Positions 8,222 to 16,663 of a DNA stretch of 64,000 nt are shown here, piece after piece. The number at the start of each line of letters is the position of its first letter. Within the stretch, counting starts at the first letter, position 1. The notes under the pieces are model-generated. The model did no database searches. It was given only the letters and a program-made list of their open reading frames with translations, and was not told the DNA's origin. The translations under genes were made by a program, and so were the position numbers. Location of the stretch: assembly GCF_003008575.1 (NCBI RefSeq), contig NZ_CP027667.1, forward strand, positions 686,501 to 750,500, given 5' to 3'. This DNA comes from Melaminivora suipulveris. GTDB taxonomy: Bacteria > Pseudomonadota > Gammaproteobacteria > Burkholderiales > Burkholderiaceae_C.

Positions 8222-9238
8222 TTATTTGGCCGCCAGTCCGGCCTTGAAGGCATTGAGAACCTCGGTGCCGCTTTTGCCGCGCCGGTCCAGCGTCTGCGCC
8301 CATTCGGTGGCCACCTGCGCGGCCACCTGCTCCAGCGTCTGCTGGTCGGCGGGCGACAGGGGAGTGAGCTTGACGCCCGCGGCGCGGGTCCTCTCGACGT
8401 CGCCGGCCTCGTCGCTCTCGACCTGCTTGCACACGCTGCGCGTCAACTCGTCGCCCATGGCCGACAGATCCTTTTGCACCGCCGCCGGCAACGACTGGAA
8501 GCGCTTTTCGCTGATCACCCAGTTGGCGACGTAGGAGCCGAAGTTGGAGCCGATGGTGCCGGTCCTGGACAGCTTGTCGACCTCATAGGGAGCCAGGCTG
8601 TTGAACGGGAACAGCACGCCGTCGATGGTGCCGCGCGACAGCGACTCGTACACCTCGGGCGTGGGCATCAGCACCGGCACCGCCTTGAGTTTCTTCAGCA
8701 GCAGCTCCTTGGCCGAGCCCGAGGCGCGGATCTTCATGCCCTCCAGGTCCTTCAGGCTGGCAAAGGGCTTGCGCGTGATGACCTGGTAGGGCGGCAGCAC
8801 GATGGTGAACAGCAGGCGCACGCCGTTGGGCGCGAACTCTTTCTTGTCCAGCAGGCCGCCGGGGCGCGCCAGGTTCCAGTAGGCCAGCGTCGCCTGGCAC
8901 GAGCCGGTGTAGGGCAGCGGCAGCTCGGACACCACCGACAGCGGCATCTTGTCGGAGACGAAGCCGGGGCCCACGTAGGCGATGTCCACCAGCCCGGACT
9001 GGGTCAGCGAGAGCATGTCCTTGGCCTTTCCGAGCTGCTCGGCGGGGTAGTACTCGAACTCGATGCCCTTGGCCGCCGGGTCGGCTTTCAGGCGCTCCAT
9101 CATCGGCGTGGTGAAGTACTTGGGCAGGTAGTGGCCGACCGGGAATGAATCGGCCAGCTTGAGCTTGGTTTGCGCCGTGGCGGTGCCGACGGCGCACAGG
9201 GCGGCCACGGCGAGGCTGATGGGTAGCGACGGGTTCAT
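8222..9238 (-). CDS. TRAP transporter substrate-binding protein (DctP family)
   Basis: Periplasmic receptor of a TRAP transporter for a carboxylate-like substrate. The 338-aa protein has a signal peptide ending near TATAQ, then KLKLADSFPVGHYLPKYF, a segment VDIAYVGPGF and the family's MKIRASGSAKELLLKKLKAVPV region, which carries the Arg that clamps substrate carboxylates. The ATG at 9238 starts the signal peptide. It lies 28 bp after the dctM reading frame in the same operon. Because dctM carries an in-frame stop, this receptor may have no functional permease partner encoded here. Confidence 0.9.
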   Translation of the reverse strand: MNPSLPISLAVAALCAVGTATAQTKLKLADSFPVGHYLPKYFTTPMMERLKADPAAKGIEFEYYPAEQLGKAKDMLSLTQSGLVDIAYVGPGFVSDKMPLSVVSELPLPYTGSCQATLAYWNLARPGGLLDKKEFAPNGVRLLFTIVLPPYQVITRKPFASLKDLEGMKIRASGSAKELLLKKLKAVPVLMPTPEVYESLSRGTIDGVLFPFNSLAPYEVDKLSRTGTIGSNFGSYVANWVISEKRFQSLPAAVQKDLSAMGDELTRSVCKQVESDEAGDVERTRAAGVKLTPLSPADQQTLEQVAAQVATEWAQTLDRRGKSGTEVLNAFKAGLAAK

Positions 9239-9266
9239 GTCACACGCTCCTTGCCGGGTTGAAAAC

Positions 9267-10556
9267 TCATCCGCCCATCTGCGCGGGCAGCCACAGGATG
9301 ATTTGCGGGAACGCCACCAACACCGCAACCAGCAGCAGATGGCTGAACACGTGCGGCCACACGCCGCGAAAGATCTCCGCCAGCGGCCGCCGGGCGTGGC
9401 GCGCGACGACAAAGACGTTCAAGCCCACGGGCGGCGTGACCAGGCCGACTTCGGCCATCAGCACCACGATCACGCCAAACCACACCGGATCGAAGCCCAG
9501 CGCCTTGATCAACGGCAGGACGATGGGCACGGTGAGGATCAAAATGGCAACCTGGTCCATCAGGCAGCCCAGCACCAGATAGCCCAGCAAGATCAGCGTC
9601 AGCGTGATCCAGCGCGAGACCTCCAGCGCGCTGACCCAGGCCACCAGCGCCTGCGTGCTCTGGGTGAGGGTGAAAAAATAGCCGAACAGCTTGGCGCAGA
9701 CGATGATCATGATGATCATGCAACTGGCATGCACGGCGTGCAGCAGGGCGCGGGCCATGGCCGCGCGCGTGAACCGGCGCTCCCACAGCACGATCAGGAA
9801 GGCACCAAAGGCGCCCATGCCGGACGCTTCCGTGGGCGTGGCGATGCCGGTGTAGATGACGCCCGTGACCGCCATGAACAGGAACAGCATGGGCCCGACC
9901 ACGCGCAGCGAACCGAACTTCTCGCCCCAGGTGTGCGCCTGCCCCTTGGGCGCCGCTCCCGGCTCGATCACCACCAGCACCCAGACCGTGCCGATGATGA
10001 CCTACGTGACCAGGATGCCGGGAATGACGCCGCCGATCAGCAGCGCGCCGATGCTCACGTCGGCGATGATGCCGTAGAGGATCAGCGCGATCGAGGGCGG
10101 GATCAGCATCGCCAGCGTGCCGGAGATGGCCACCACGCCGCCGCTCAGCGCCGGGTCGTAGCCTTGCTTGAGCATCGCCGGCAGCGTGGTCGACGACAGG
10201 GTCGCCGCCGACGCCGTGCTGGAGCCCGAGATCGCGCCGAACCCCGCGCCGGCCAGGGCCGTGGCCATGGCCAACCCGCCCGGCACGCGCCCGACCCAGG
10301 AGGCGGCGGCGGCGAACAGCTTGTCGGCCACGCCGCTCATGATGACGAATTCGGCCATCAGGATGAACAAGGGCACCGAGATCAGTTCGTAGGACTCGAC
10401 GCTGGACAGCGGCGCCGTCGCCAGCACGCCCGACAAGGCCTGCCAGCCGCCCATCCAGTACAGCCCCAGCGCCCCGGTGAACGCCAGGGTGAAAGCCACC
10501 GGCATGCCGATGGTCAGCAGGGCGAACAGCAGCAGTGTCACGCTTGCCGCGATCAT
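9267..10556 (-). pseudogene. TRAP transporter large permease DctM, interrupted by an in-frame TAG
   Basis: Full-length DctM would be 429 codons, the usual size, running from the ATG at 10556 (overlapping the dctQ stop) to the TGA at 9267. Codon 185 (10002-10004) is TAG. The frame is open on both sides: PGILVT before the stop and VIIGTVWVLVVIEPG directly after it, with no frameshift. The half before the stop contains the family motifs GAISGSSTASAATLSS and SIALILYGIIADVSIGALLIGG; the half after it contains GVIYTGIATPTEASGMGA. A single base change such as TTG to TAG would explain it. Either the gene is newly inactivated, the codon is suppressed, or it is a sequencing error. Confidence 0.85.
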
Positions 10557-11131
10557 GGCGCGCCCTCCTCGGTGCCGGAGATCGGCGGCAGAGGCTTGAC
10601 GGGGCGGCCGCTGGCCAGCGACAGGCCGTAGCCCACGGCGTTGAGCGCCAGGCGCAGCGTCAGCATGCCAAAGCCCAGCGGCAGCACGATGCTGATGGCC
10701 CAGGTGGGCGCCGCCAGCCCGCTGCTGGCCTCGGCGGCGCTGCGCCACTCCTCCAGCGTCCTGCCGGCGGCCAGCCAGGTCACCAGCGCGAACACCGGCA
10801 AGGCCAGCACGGTGCCGATCAGCTCGAAGACGTAGAGCGTGCGCGTGCCCACGTAGTTGTGCAGGATGTCCACCGCCACGTGCGCGTGCGCCTTGAGCGT
10901 GTGCGAGACGGTGTAGAAGAACACACCCGGCATCAGGAAGTGATTGACGACTTCGTAGGACCAGGCGATGGGTGCGTTGAACAGGTAGCGCCGCCCCACG
11001 TCGGCCACCACCAGGCACATCAGCGCGAACAGCAGCAGGCAGCCGATGGTGACCAGCACGTTGTCGATGGCGTCGACGACGCGGCCCAGCCTCCGGTACC
11101 ACAGGGGCGCACTCTCGGTCGCCGGGGTCAT
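10553..11131 (-). CDS. TRAP transporter small permease (DctQ)
   Basis: A 192-aa integral membrane protein with four hydrophobic helices, fitting the small TRAP permease subunit that pairs with DctM. The segments FALMCLVVADVGRRYLFNAPIAW and GVFFYTVSHTLKAHAHVAVDIL are typical (RR-Y-x-F-x-x-P-x-x-W/F motif). It overlaps the CaiB gene upstream (ATGA at 11128-11131) and dctM downstream (ATGA at 10553-10556), so the order CaiB-DctQ-DctM is translationally coupled. It is intact, although its partner DctM carries a premature stop. Confidence 0.9.
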   Translation of the reverse strand: MTPATESAPLWYRRLGRVVDAIDNVLVTIGCLLLFALMCLVVADVGRRYLFNAPIAWSYEVVNHFLMPGVFFYTVSHTLKAHAHVAVDILHNYVGTRTLYVFELIGTVLALPVFALVTWLAAGRTLEEWRSAAEASSGLAAPTWAISIVLPLGFGMLTLRLALNAVGYGLSLASGRPVKPLPPISGTEEGAP

Positions 11132-12408
11132 GCGCCCTCCTCCCGGACCGAGCCCGCCAAGGCGGCCCGGCAGGCCAGCATCGCCTGCACCTCGGCCGCG
11201 CTGTAGCCGGCCTCCTGCAATACCTGGACCGTGTGCTCGCCCAGCGCCGGCGCCGGGCGTGGCTCGGGGCGCGCAGCTGTCTGCCAGCGCGGCGCCGGGC
11301 GCATCGAGCGCAGCGTGCCCTCGCTGGGGTGCTGCACGGTTTCGAAAAAGCCCGTGGCCTGCAAGTGCGGATCGTCCAGCACGCTGTGCAGATCGTGCAT
11401 GGGCATGCAAGGCACGTCGGCCGCCTCCAGCAGCTCGAACCATTCCTGGGTGGTGCGCTGCTCGAACACCTGCGCCAGCCAGCCGTAGACATGATCGATG
11501 TGCTGCGCGCGGCTGGCAAAGCTGGCGAAGCGCGGATCCTCGTGCAGCAGCGAGCTGCGGCCTATGCCCTGCAGGAAGCCGGCCCACTGCTTGTCGTTGT
11601 AGACCAGCGCGCAGATGTAGCCGTCGCGGGTGCGATAGGGCCGGCGTTCGGGCGAGAGCAGCCGCGCATAGCCGCCGTCGTTCAGCGGTGGCTCGAAAGT
11701 CAGGCCGGCAAGGTGGTCGCCCAACACGAATCCCACCATGGTCTCGAACATCGGGATGTCGACCCGGTCACCCCGGCCGGTGTGCTGGCGTGCCAACACG
11801 CTGGCCAGGATGGCGCCCACGGCGGTCAGGCCGACGACGCGGTCCGCCATGGCCGTGGGCACGTAGCGCGGAATGCCGCCGCTGGCGCGCGCCATGAGAT
11901 GCGGCAAGGTGGCGGCGCCCTGGATCAGGTCGTCGTACGCCGGGCGGCTGGCATAGGGCCCGTCCTGCCCGAAGCCAAACACGCCGGCATAGACCAGCCG
12001 CGGATTGATGGCACGCACCGACTCATAGTCCAGCCCCAGCCGGGCCATGGCCTGGGGCCGCACGTTGTACATCAGCACGTCGGCGTCGACCAGCAGCCGT
12101 TTGAGCGCCGCCGCGCCTTCGGGCTGCTTCAGATCCAGCACCACGCTGCGCTTGTTGCGGTTGGCGTTCAGGAAGATCGGGCCCATGCCAGGGTGCCGCG
12201 CCGGGCCGATCTGGCGCACCGCATCGCCCTCGGGGGCCTCGATCTTGATCACGTCGGCGCCCATATCCCCCAGCGCCTGCGATGCGAACGGGCCCATCAG
12301 CACCGAACTCATGTCGATGACGCGCAGGCCATGCAACGGAGCCGGTCCCGGCGCGGAGGGGGCGCCGCCCTCCCGGCGCGCGTCCGCGCCCTGCGTGTTC
12401 CTGGCCAT
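11128..12408 (-). CDS. CaiB/BaiF family (type III) CoA-transferase
   Basis: A 426-aa type III CoA-transferase, moving CoA between acyl-CoA and a free carboxylic acid. It shows LHGLRVIDMSSVLMGPFASQALGDMGADVIKIEAPEGD, with the Asp of GDMGADVIKIE and the KRSVVLDLK segment typical of the family. The conserved catalytic-Asp region is near ASRPAYDDLIQG. The ATG at 12408 shares one base with the preceding Bug gene's TGA, and its own stop overlaps dctQ. The link to a carboxylate receptor and permease suggests uptake of an organic acid followed by CoA activation, with the divergent enoyl-CoA hydratase acting later. The substrate is unknown. Confidence 0.92.
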   Translation of the reverse strand: MARNTQGADARREGGAPSAPGPAPLHGLRVIDMSSVLMGPFASQALGDMGADVIKIEAPEGDAVRQIGPARHPGMGPIFLNANRNKRSVVLDLKQPEGAAALKRLLVDADVLMYNVRPQAMARLGLDYESVRAINPRLVYAGVFGFGQDGPYASRPAYDDLIQGAATLPHLMARASGGIPRYVPTAMADRVVGLTAVGAILASVLARQHTGRGDRVDIPMFETMVGFVLGDHLAGLTFEPPLNDGGYARLLSPERRPYRTRDGYICALVYNDKQWAGFLQGIGRSSLLHEDPRFASFASRAQHIDHVYGWLAQVFEQRTTQEWFELLEAADVPCMPMHDLHSVLDDPHLQATGFFETVQHPSEGTLRSMRPAPRWQTAARPEPRPAPALGEHTVQVLQEAGYSAAEVQAMLACRAALAGSVREEGA

Positions 12409-13385
12409 CAGTCGATCGAGATGTTGTGCTGGCGGATCAGGGCGCCCCAGCGCTCGCGGTCGGCCTTCAGGTAGTCGCTGACCTGCGCCGGGCTCATCGG
12501 CGGCAGCATCAGCACGCCGGCCTTGGTGAAGGTGGCGCGGAATTTCTCGTCCTGGGCGTAGCGGCCGATGGCGTCCTGCAGCCGCGCGACCACTTCGGGC
12601 GGCGTCGCCGCCGGAACGGCCCAGCCCAGCCAGCTCGCGGCGTGGAAGTTGCCGTAACCGGCCTCCTGCAGGGTCGGCACATCGGGCAGCCATGGGATGC
12701 GCTTGTCGCCCGGCACGTCCAGCGCGCGCAGCTTGCCGCTCTGGATGAAGGGCAGCGCGCCGGGCAGCACGTCGACGTAGAACTGCACGTCGTTGGCCAT
12801 CAGCGCGGTGAGCGAGGGCGCGTTGCCCTTGTACGGCACTTCGGTCATGCGCACGCCCAGCTCGCTTTCCATCTTGCGGACGGTGAGATACAGCACGTTG
12901 CCTTGGCCGAGCGAGGCGTAGTTGAGCTTGCCGTCGTTGGCCTTGGCGTAGGCGGCGAACGAGCGCAGGTCGGTGGCCGGTGTCTGGAGATTGGTCACGG
13001 CCACCGTGGGCAGCTCGCCCACGATGGCGATCACGCGCAGCGCCTTGATGGGATCGTAGGTGAGGTTCTTCATGACCAGCGGCGTGACGGTCATGTTGCC
13101 GTTGGACGCCATCAGCAGCGTGTAGCCGTCGGCCGGAGCATGCGCCACCATGCCGGTGCCGCTCATGGCGCTGGCCCCGGCCTTGTTCTCCACCACGACG
13201 GGCTGCTTGAGTTCGCGGCTGACGCCGTCGGCCAGCGCCCGCGCCAGGTTGTCGGTGATGCCCCCCGGCGCGTAGGGAACGATCAGCTTGACCGGCTTGT
13301 CCGGGTAGGCCGCGTGGCCAGCCGCGGCCAGCAGCAGCGCGCCCGCACAGGAGGCGGCGCGCAGGGTGTCGATCAGGGCTCGCAT
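12408..13385 (-). CDS. Bug-family (tripartite tricarboxylate transporter) substrate-binding protein
   Basis: A 325-aa periplasmic receptor of the Bug/TctC family, with a signal peptide (MRALIDTLRAASCAGALLLAAAGHA). Then come YPDKPVKLIVPYAPGGITDNLARAL, the Bug opening motif, and VVVENKAGASAMSGTGMVA. The ATG at 13385 is chosen as the start of the signal peptide. No TctA or TctB membrane genes lie nearby; instead the operon carries TRAP membrane genes. Bug proteins without a dedicated transporter are common in Burkholderiales. It is the first gene of the operon and is divergent from the IclR regulator. Confidence 0.92.
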   Translation of the reverse strand: MRALIDTLRAASCAGALLLAAAGHAAYPDKPVKLIVPYAPGGITDNLARALADGVSRELKQPVVVENKAGASAMSGTGMVAHAPADGYTLLMASNGNMTVTPLVMKNLTYDPIKALRVIAIVGELPTVAVTNLQTPATDLRSFAAYAKANDGKLNYASLGQGNVLYLTVRKMESELGVRMTEVPYKGNAPSLTALMANDVQFYVDVLPGALPFIQSGKLRALDVPGDKRIPWLPDVPTLQEAGYGNFHAASWLGWAVPAATPPEVVARLQDAIGRYAQDEKFRATFTKAGVLMLPPMSPAQVSDYLKADRERWGALIRQHNISID

Positions 13386-13427
13386 GTCGTCTCCTCGGTG
13401 GGGGCATCGATCCAATGTTTGTTCTTA

Positions 13428-13449
13428 TATCGGAACGATCGTTTTGATA
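13428..13449. promoter_or_regulatory. 22-bp near-palindromic operator candidate for the IclR regulator
   Basis: The sequence TATCGGAACGATCGTTTTGATA is symmetric around a perfect AACGATCGTT core; only the two bases on each side of the core (GG against TT) break the symmetry. It lies between the divergent Bug operon and the iclR-like gene and overlaps possible -35/-10 elements for the minus-strand operon (TTTATC, 16 bp, TATAAG). Position and symmetry fit an IclR-family binding site; binding itself is inferred. Confidence 0.6.
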
Positions 13450-13543
13450 AAGGAATTATGAAAATCGGCGCGGGCCCTGTCAACGCCCTCGCGGGTTACT
13501 CCCAGGCCTGCGGCCGTGCTGCATACTCGGCAGGAAGACCGCC

Positions 13544-14359
13544 ATGCCCGAAGCCTCTCAAGACACCGACAGCGATCGCCTGGCCCCGCCGCGTGCGCCG
13601 GTGCGCGTCATGCAGGTCATCGCCGCGCTGGCGCAGCATCGCGATGGCCTGTCGCTGGCGCAGCTCAGCGAGGCGCTGCGCCTGCCCAAGACCAGCCTGT
13701 TCAGCCTGTTGCGCGCGCTGGAGGGCGGCGGCTACGTGGCCTCGGAAAACGGCCACCACCGGCTGGGCCAGGAGACCTACAGCCTGGCGGCGCTGATCCA
13801 GCGCACGGACGGGTTCCCCGGTAACGTCCGGCCCTGGCTGGGCGAGCTGCACCGGGCGTGCCAGGAGACCGTCATGGTCGGCGTGCCCAGCCAGGATTGG
13901 ACGCAGCTCACCTACATCGACGTCATCGAGGCCAGCAGCTGGCTGCGCTACTCGGCCAACGTAGGCGCGCGCCGGCCGCTTTACTCCACGGCGCTGGGCC
14001 TGACCATGCTGGCCTTCGCGTCCAGCGAGCGCCAGCGCCGCTACCTGGAGGCGACGCGGCTGGACGCCGTGACCCAGCACACCATCACCAGCCGCGCGGC
14101 GCTCAAGCGCGCATTGCGCCAGATCCGCGCCGAAGGCTGCGCCAGCAGCAGCGGCTCCATCGAAGGCGCTACGGGCGTGTCGGCGCCGGTCTTCGACAGC
14201 GGCGGCGCGCTGCTGGCCGCTGTGGGCATGGCCGGACCGACGACGCGCTACGAGCGCAACGCCGAGCATTTCAAGGCGCTGGTGCGCCACTGCGGGCAGC
14301 AGATGTCGCGCGCGCTGGGTTTCCAGAACGCCTATCCGGGGACGCCTTCGCCCGCCTGA
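13544..14359 (+). CDS. IclR family transcriptional regulator
   Basis: A 271-aa regulator. A winged helix-turn-helix occupies about residues 20-75 (VMQVIAALAQHRDGLSLAQL, then LRLPKTSLFSLLRAL), followed by the IclR ligand-binding domain (about 95-265) with VGARRPLYSTALGLTMLAF and APVFDSGGALLAAVGMAGP. AGGAAG lies just upstream of the ATG. It is transcribed away from the Bug-CaiB-TRAP operon across 158 bp containing a near-palindrome, so it most likely controls that operon and perhaps itself. The downstream enoyl-CoA hydratase, 69 bp away, may be in the same transcript. Confidence 0.92.
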   Translation: MPEASQDTDSDRLAPPRAPVRVMQVIAALAQHRDGLSLAQLSEALRLPKTSLFSLLRALEGGGYVASENGHHRLGQETYSLAALIQRTDGFPGNVRPWLGELHRACQETVMVGVPSQDWTQLTYIDVIEASSWLRYSANVGARRPLYSTALGLTMLAFASSERQRRYLEATRLDAVTQHTITSRAALKRALRQIRAEGCASSSGSIEGATGVSAPVFDSGGALLAAVGMAGPTTRYERNAEHFKALVRHCGQQMSRALGFQNAYPGTPSPA

Positions 14360-14428
14360 CACAGCCACGCCCGCGACGCCCGCCTGCCCGAGCACGTTGC
14401 GGCGCCCAGTCCAACGACGAGAACCGCC

Positions 14429-15208
14429 ATGCCCGACGTCCTCTACGAAGCCCTCGGCCCGGTATGCCGCATCACCATGAACCGCCCCGCGCGGCGCAAC
14501 GCCGTGCACCGGCCCATGGCCGAAGCGCTGCGCGATGCCTTTTTGCGCTTCGAGGGCGACGAGCAATTGCGCGTGGCCGTGCTGCACGGTGCGGGCGGGC
14601 ACTTCTGCGCCGGCGCCGACCTGACGGCGGTGGCCGATCCGCTGCTGCGCAACGAGCTCGATCCCGAAGGCGGCGGCGCGGGGCCCATGGGCCCGACGCG
14701 GCTGGCTTTATCCAAGCCCCTGGTCGCCGCCATCGACGGCTACGCCGTGGCCGGTGGGCTGGAGCTGGCGCTGCTGGCCGACCTGCGCGTGGCCGCAGAC
14801 GATGCGACGCTGGGCGTGTTTTGCCGCCGCTGGGGCGTGCCGCTGATCGACGGCGGCACGGTGCGCCTGCCGCGCATCGTCGGCATGGGTCGGGCGCTGG
14901 ATCTGATCCTCACCGGCCGGCCGGTGGATGCTCAGGAGGCATTGGCGATGGGCCTGGTCAACCGGGTCGTACCCGCCGGACAGGCGCTGGATGCCGCGCT
15001 GGCGCTGGCGCAGCAGATCGCCGCCTTTCCGCAGCAGTGCATGCTGGCCGACCGGGCTTCAGCGTATGAGCAATGGGATCTGCCGCTCGCCGAAGCGCTG
15101 CGCCAGGAGGGCCGGCGCGGCACGCCCATGGTGCAGGCCGAGGGCGTGCACGGCGCGGCGCGCTTTGCCGCCGGCGCCGGGCGGCACGGCGATTTCAAAG
15201 GCAGCTGA
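14429..15208 (+). CDS. Enoyl-CoA hydratase/isomerase family protein
   Basis: A 259-aa crotonase-fold enzyme, normally hydrating or isomerising an enoyl-CoA. It shows ITMNRPARRNAVHRPM, the oxyanion-hole segment GAGGHFCAGADLTAV and AIDGYAVAGGLELALLADLRVAADDATLGV, all core crotonase motifs. Length is typical. Its position after the IclR regulator and opposite a CoA-transferase supports a short CoA-dependent catabolic pathway for an acid taken up by the neighbouring transport genes. The precise reaction cannot be told from sequence. The gene ends 12 bp before the convergent peptidase gene. Confidence 0.9.
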   Translation: MPDVLYEALGPVCRITMNRPARRNAVHRPMAEALRDAFLRFEGDEQLRVAVLHGAGGHFCAGADLTAVADPLLRNELDPEGGGAGPMGPTRLALSKPLVAAIDGYAVAGGLELALLADLRVAADDATLGVFCRRWGVPLIDGGTVRLPRIVGMGRALDLILTGRPVDAQEALAMGLVNRVVPAGQALDAALALAQQIAAFPQQCMLADRASAYEQWDLPLAEALRQEGRRGTPMVQAEGVHGAARFAAGAGRHGDFKGS

Positions 15209-15220
15209 CGCTTCAGCCGA

Positions 15221-16264
15221 TCAGCGCAGCGCCGGCAGCGACAACCCGGCCAGCGCCTTGGCCGCGCCCGCGCCCACGGCAGCGCCGAAGCGGCGCGCCA
15301 GGCGCTCGGCCACGTTGTCGCGGCGCGTGTAGTCGATGACCTCCTCGGCCTTGACCACCTCGCGCGCCACGTAGTCCAGGTTGCCCACGCGATCGGCCAG
15401 ACCCATTTCGACGGCCTGCTGGCCGGTCCAGAACAGGCCGCTGAAGGTCTCGGGCGTTTCCTTCAGGCGCTCGCCGCGCCCGGCCTTGACGACCTGGATG
15501 AACTGCTGGTGGATCTGGTCGAGCATGGCCTGAGCGTACTGGCGCTGCTGCTCGCTCATGGGGCTGAACGGGTCCAAAAAGCCCTTGTTGGCGCCAGCGG
15601 TGATCAGGCGCCGCTCCACCCCCAGCTTGTCCATGGTGCCGGTGAAGCCGAAGCCGTCCATCAGCACGCCGATGCTGCCGACGATACTGGCCTTGTCCAC
15701 GAAGATGTCGTCGGCGGCGGCGGCGATGTAGTAGGCGGCCGAGGCGCAGGTCTCCTCGACCACGGCGTAGACCGGCTTGCCGTGCTTGGCCTTCAGACGC
15801 ACGATTTCGTCGTTGATGATGCCGGCCTGCACCGGGCTGCCGCCAGGCGAGTTGATCAGCAGCACCACGGCCTGCGCGCCCGAGTCCTCGAAGGCGCTCC
15901 TCATGGCGGCGACGACGAACTCGGCACTGGCCTCGGCGCCAGCGGCGATCTCACCCTTGACGTCCACCACCGCCGTGTGCGGGCCGCTCTTGGCGCTGCT
16001 GCCCAGATCGCGCGAGGCCAGCAGCCAGGCCATGCCCAGCGCCAGGGCGATCCAGGCGAAGCGCCAGAAGATGCGCCAGCGGCGCGCTGCGCGCTGCTCG
16101 GCGATCGTGGCCAGCACCAGCTTTTCCAGCACGCCGCGCTCCCAGGCAGGCTCCGCGGTCGTCCGCTTTGCTGCGTTTTCGCTAGCGGCCTGCGCCCACA
16201 GATCGGGGGCTTTAGGCGCATCGGACGGCAAACCCGACGGCTGAGGGGTGTGGGGGTCGTTCAT
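15221..16264 (-). CDS. S49 family (SppA-like) membrane peptidase
   Basis: A 347-aa membrane-anchored serine peptidase of the short SppA type. A cytoplasmic N-terminal tail of about 65 residues precedes one transmembrane helix (about 67-83); the peptidase domain follows, with LLINSPGGSP, EETCASAAYYIAAAADDIF (Ser175 as nucleophile) and ITAGANKGFLDPF (Lys227 as the general base). These correspond to Ser147 and Lys199 of the Bacillus enzyme. It probably degrades signal peptides or other membrane fragments. It is the last gene of the rluC-HAD-Rieske unit, 13 bp after the Rieske gene. Confidence 0.92.
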   Translation of the reverse strand: MNDPHTPQPSGLPSDAPKAPDLWAQAASENAAKRTTAEPAWERGVLEKLVLATIAEQRAARRWRIFWRFAWIALALGMAWLLASRDLGSSAKSGPHTAVVDVKGEIAAGAEASAEFVVAAMRSAFEDSGAQAVVLLINSPGGSPVQAGIINDEIVRLKAKHGKPVYAVVEETCASAAYYIAAAADDIFVDKASIVGSIGVLMDGFGFTGTMDKLGVERRLITAGANKGFLDPFSPMSEQQRQYAQAMLDQIHQQFIQVVKAGRGERLKETPETFSGLFWTGQQAVEMGLADRVGNLDYVAREVVKAEEVIDYTRRDNVAERLARRFGAAVGAGAAKALAGLSLPALR

Positions 16265-16277
16265 GGGGAAAAGGGGT

Positions 16278-16661
16278 TCAGGACGCTGGCGGCTGCAGCA
16301 GGGGCGCAGTATGCCAGCGCACCACGCCGCCCCCCTCGCTCAGGCACACCTTGACCAGGCCGCCCCGGCACGGCCCGCCGACGCACTCGCCCGTCTGTGG
16401 CGCATAGGCCGCGCCGTGCGTGGCGCACAGCAGCCAGCTGCCGGTGTCGTCGAAGAACCGGCCTTCCTGGTAGTCCATCTCCATGGGCACATGGGTGCAG
16501 CGGTTCAGGTAGGCGTGCACGCGGCCGGCGTAGCGGATGGCAAAGGCGCGCACCGGCTGGCCACCGTACAGCACGTCGAAAGCCACCGCGCACCCGCCAT
16601 CGACCAGATCGCTGCTGGCGCACAAATTGATGGCCTGGCTGGCCGCCGGCTCGGAAGTCAT
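16278..16661 (-). CDS. Small Rieske (2Fe-2S) protein
   Basis: A 127-aa stand-alone Rieske domain of the ferredoxin type. Both cluster motifs are present: C55-x-H57 in NRCTHVPMEMDY and C79-x-x-H82 in LLCATHGAAY. It has no signal peptide or membrane helix, so a soluble cytosolic electron carrier is likely. The start at 16661 sits 2 bp after the HAD gene's stop. The cluster rluC-HAD-Rieske-S49 peptidase is a recurring order in Burkholderiales as far as I know, but no partner oxygenase is nearby and the redox partner is unknown. Confidence 0.88.
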   Translation of the reverse strand: MTSEPAASQAINLCASSDLVDGGCAVAFDVLYGGQPVRAFAIRYAGRVHAYLNRCTHVPMEMDYQEGRFFDDTGSWLLCATHGAAYAPQTGECVGGPCRGGLVKVCLSEGGGVVRWHTAPLLQPPAS

Positions 16662-16663
16662 CG

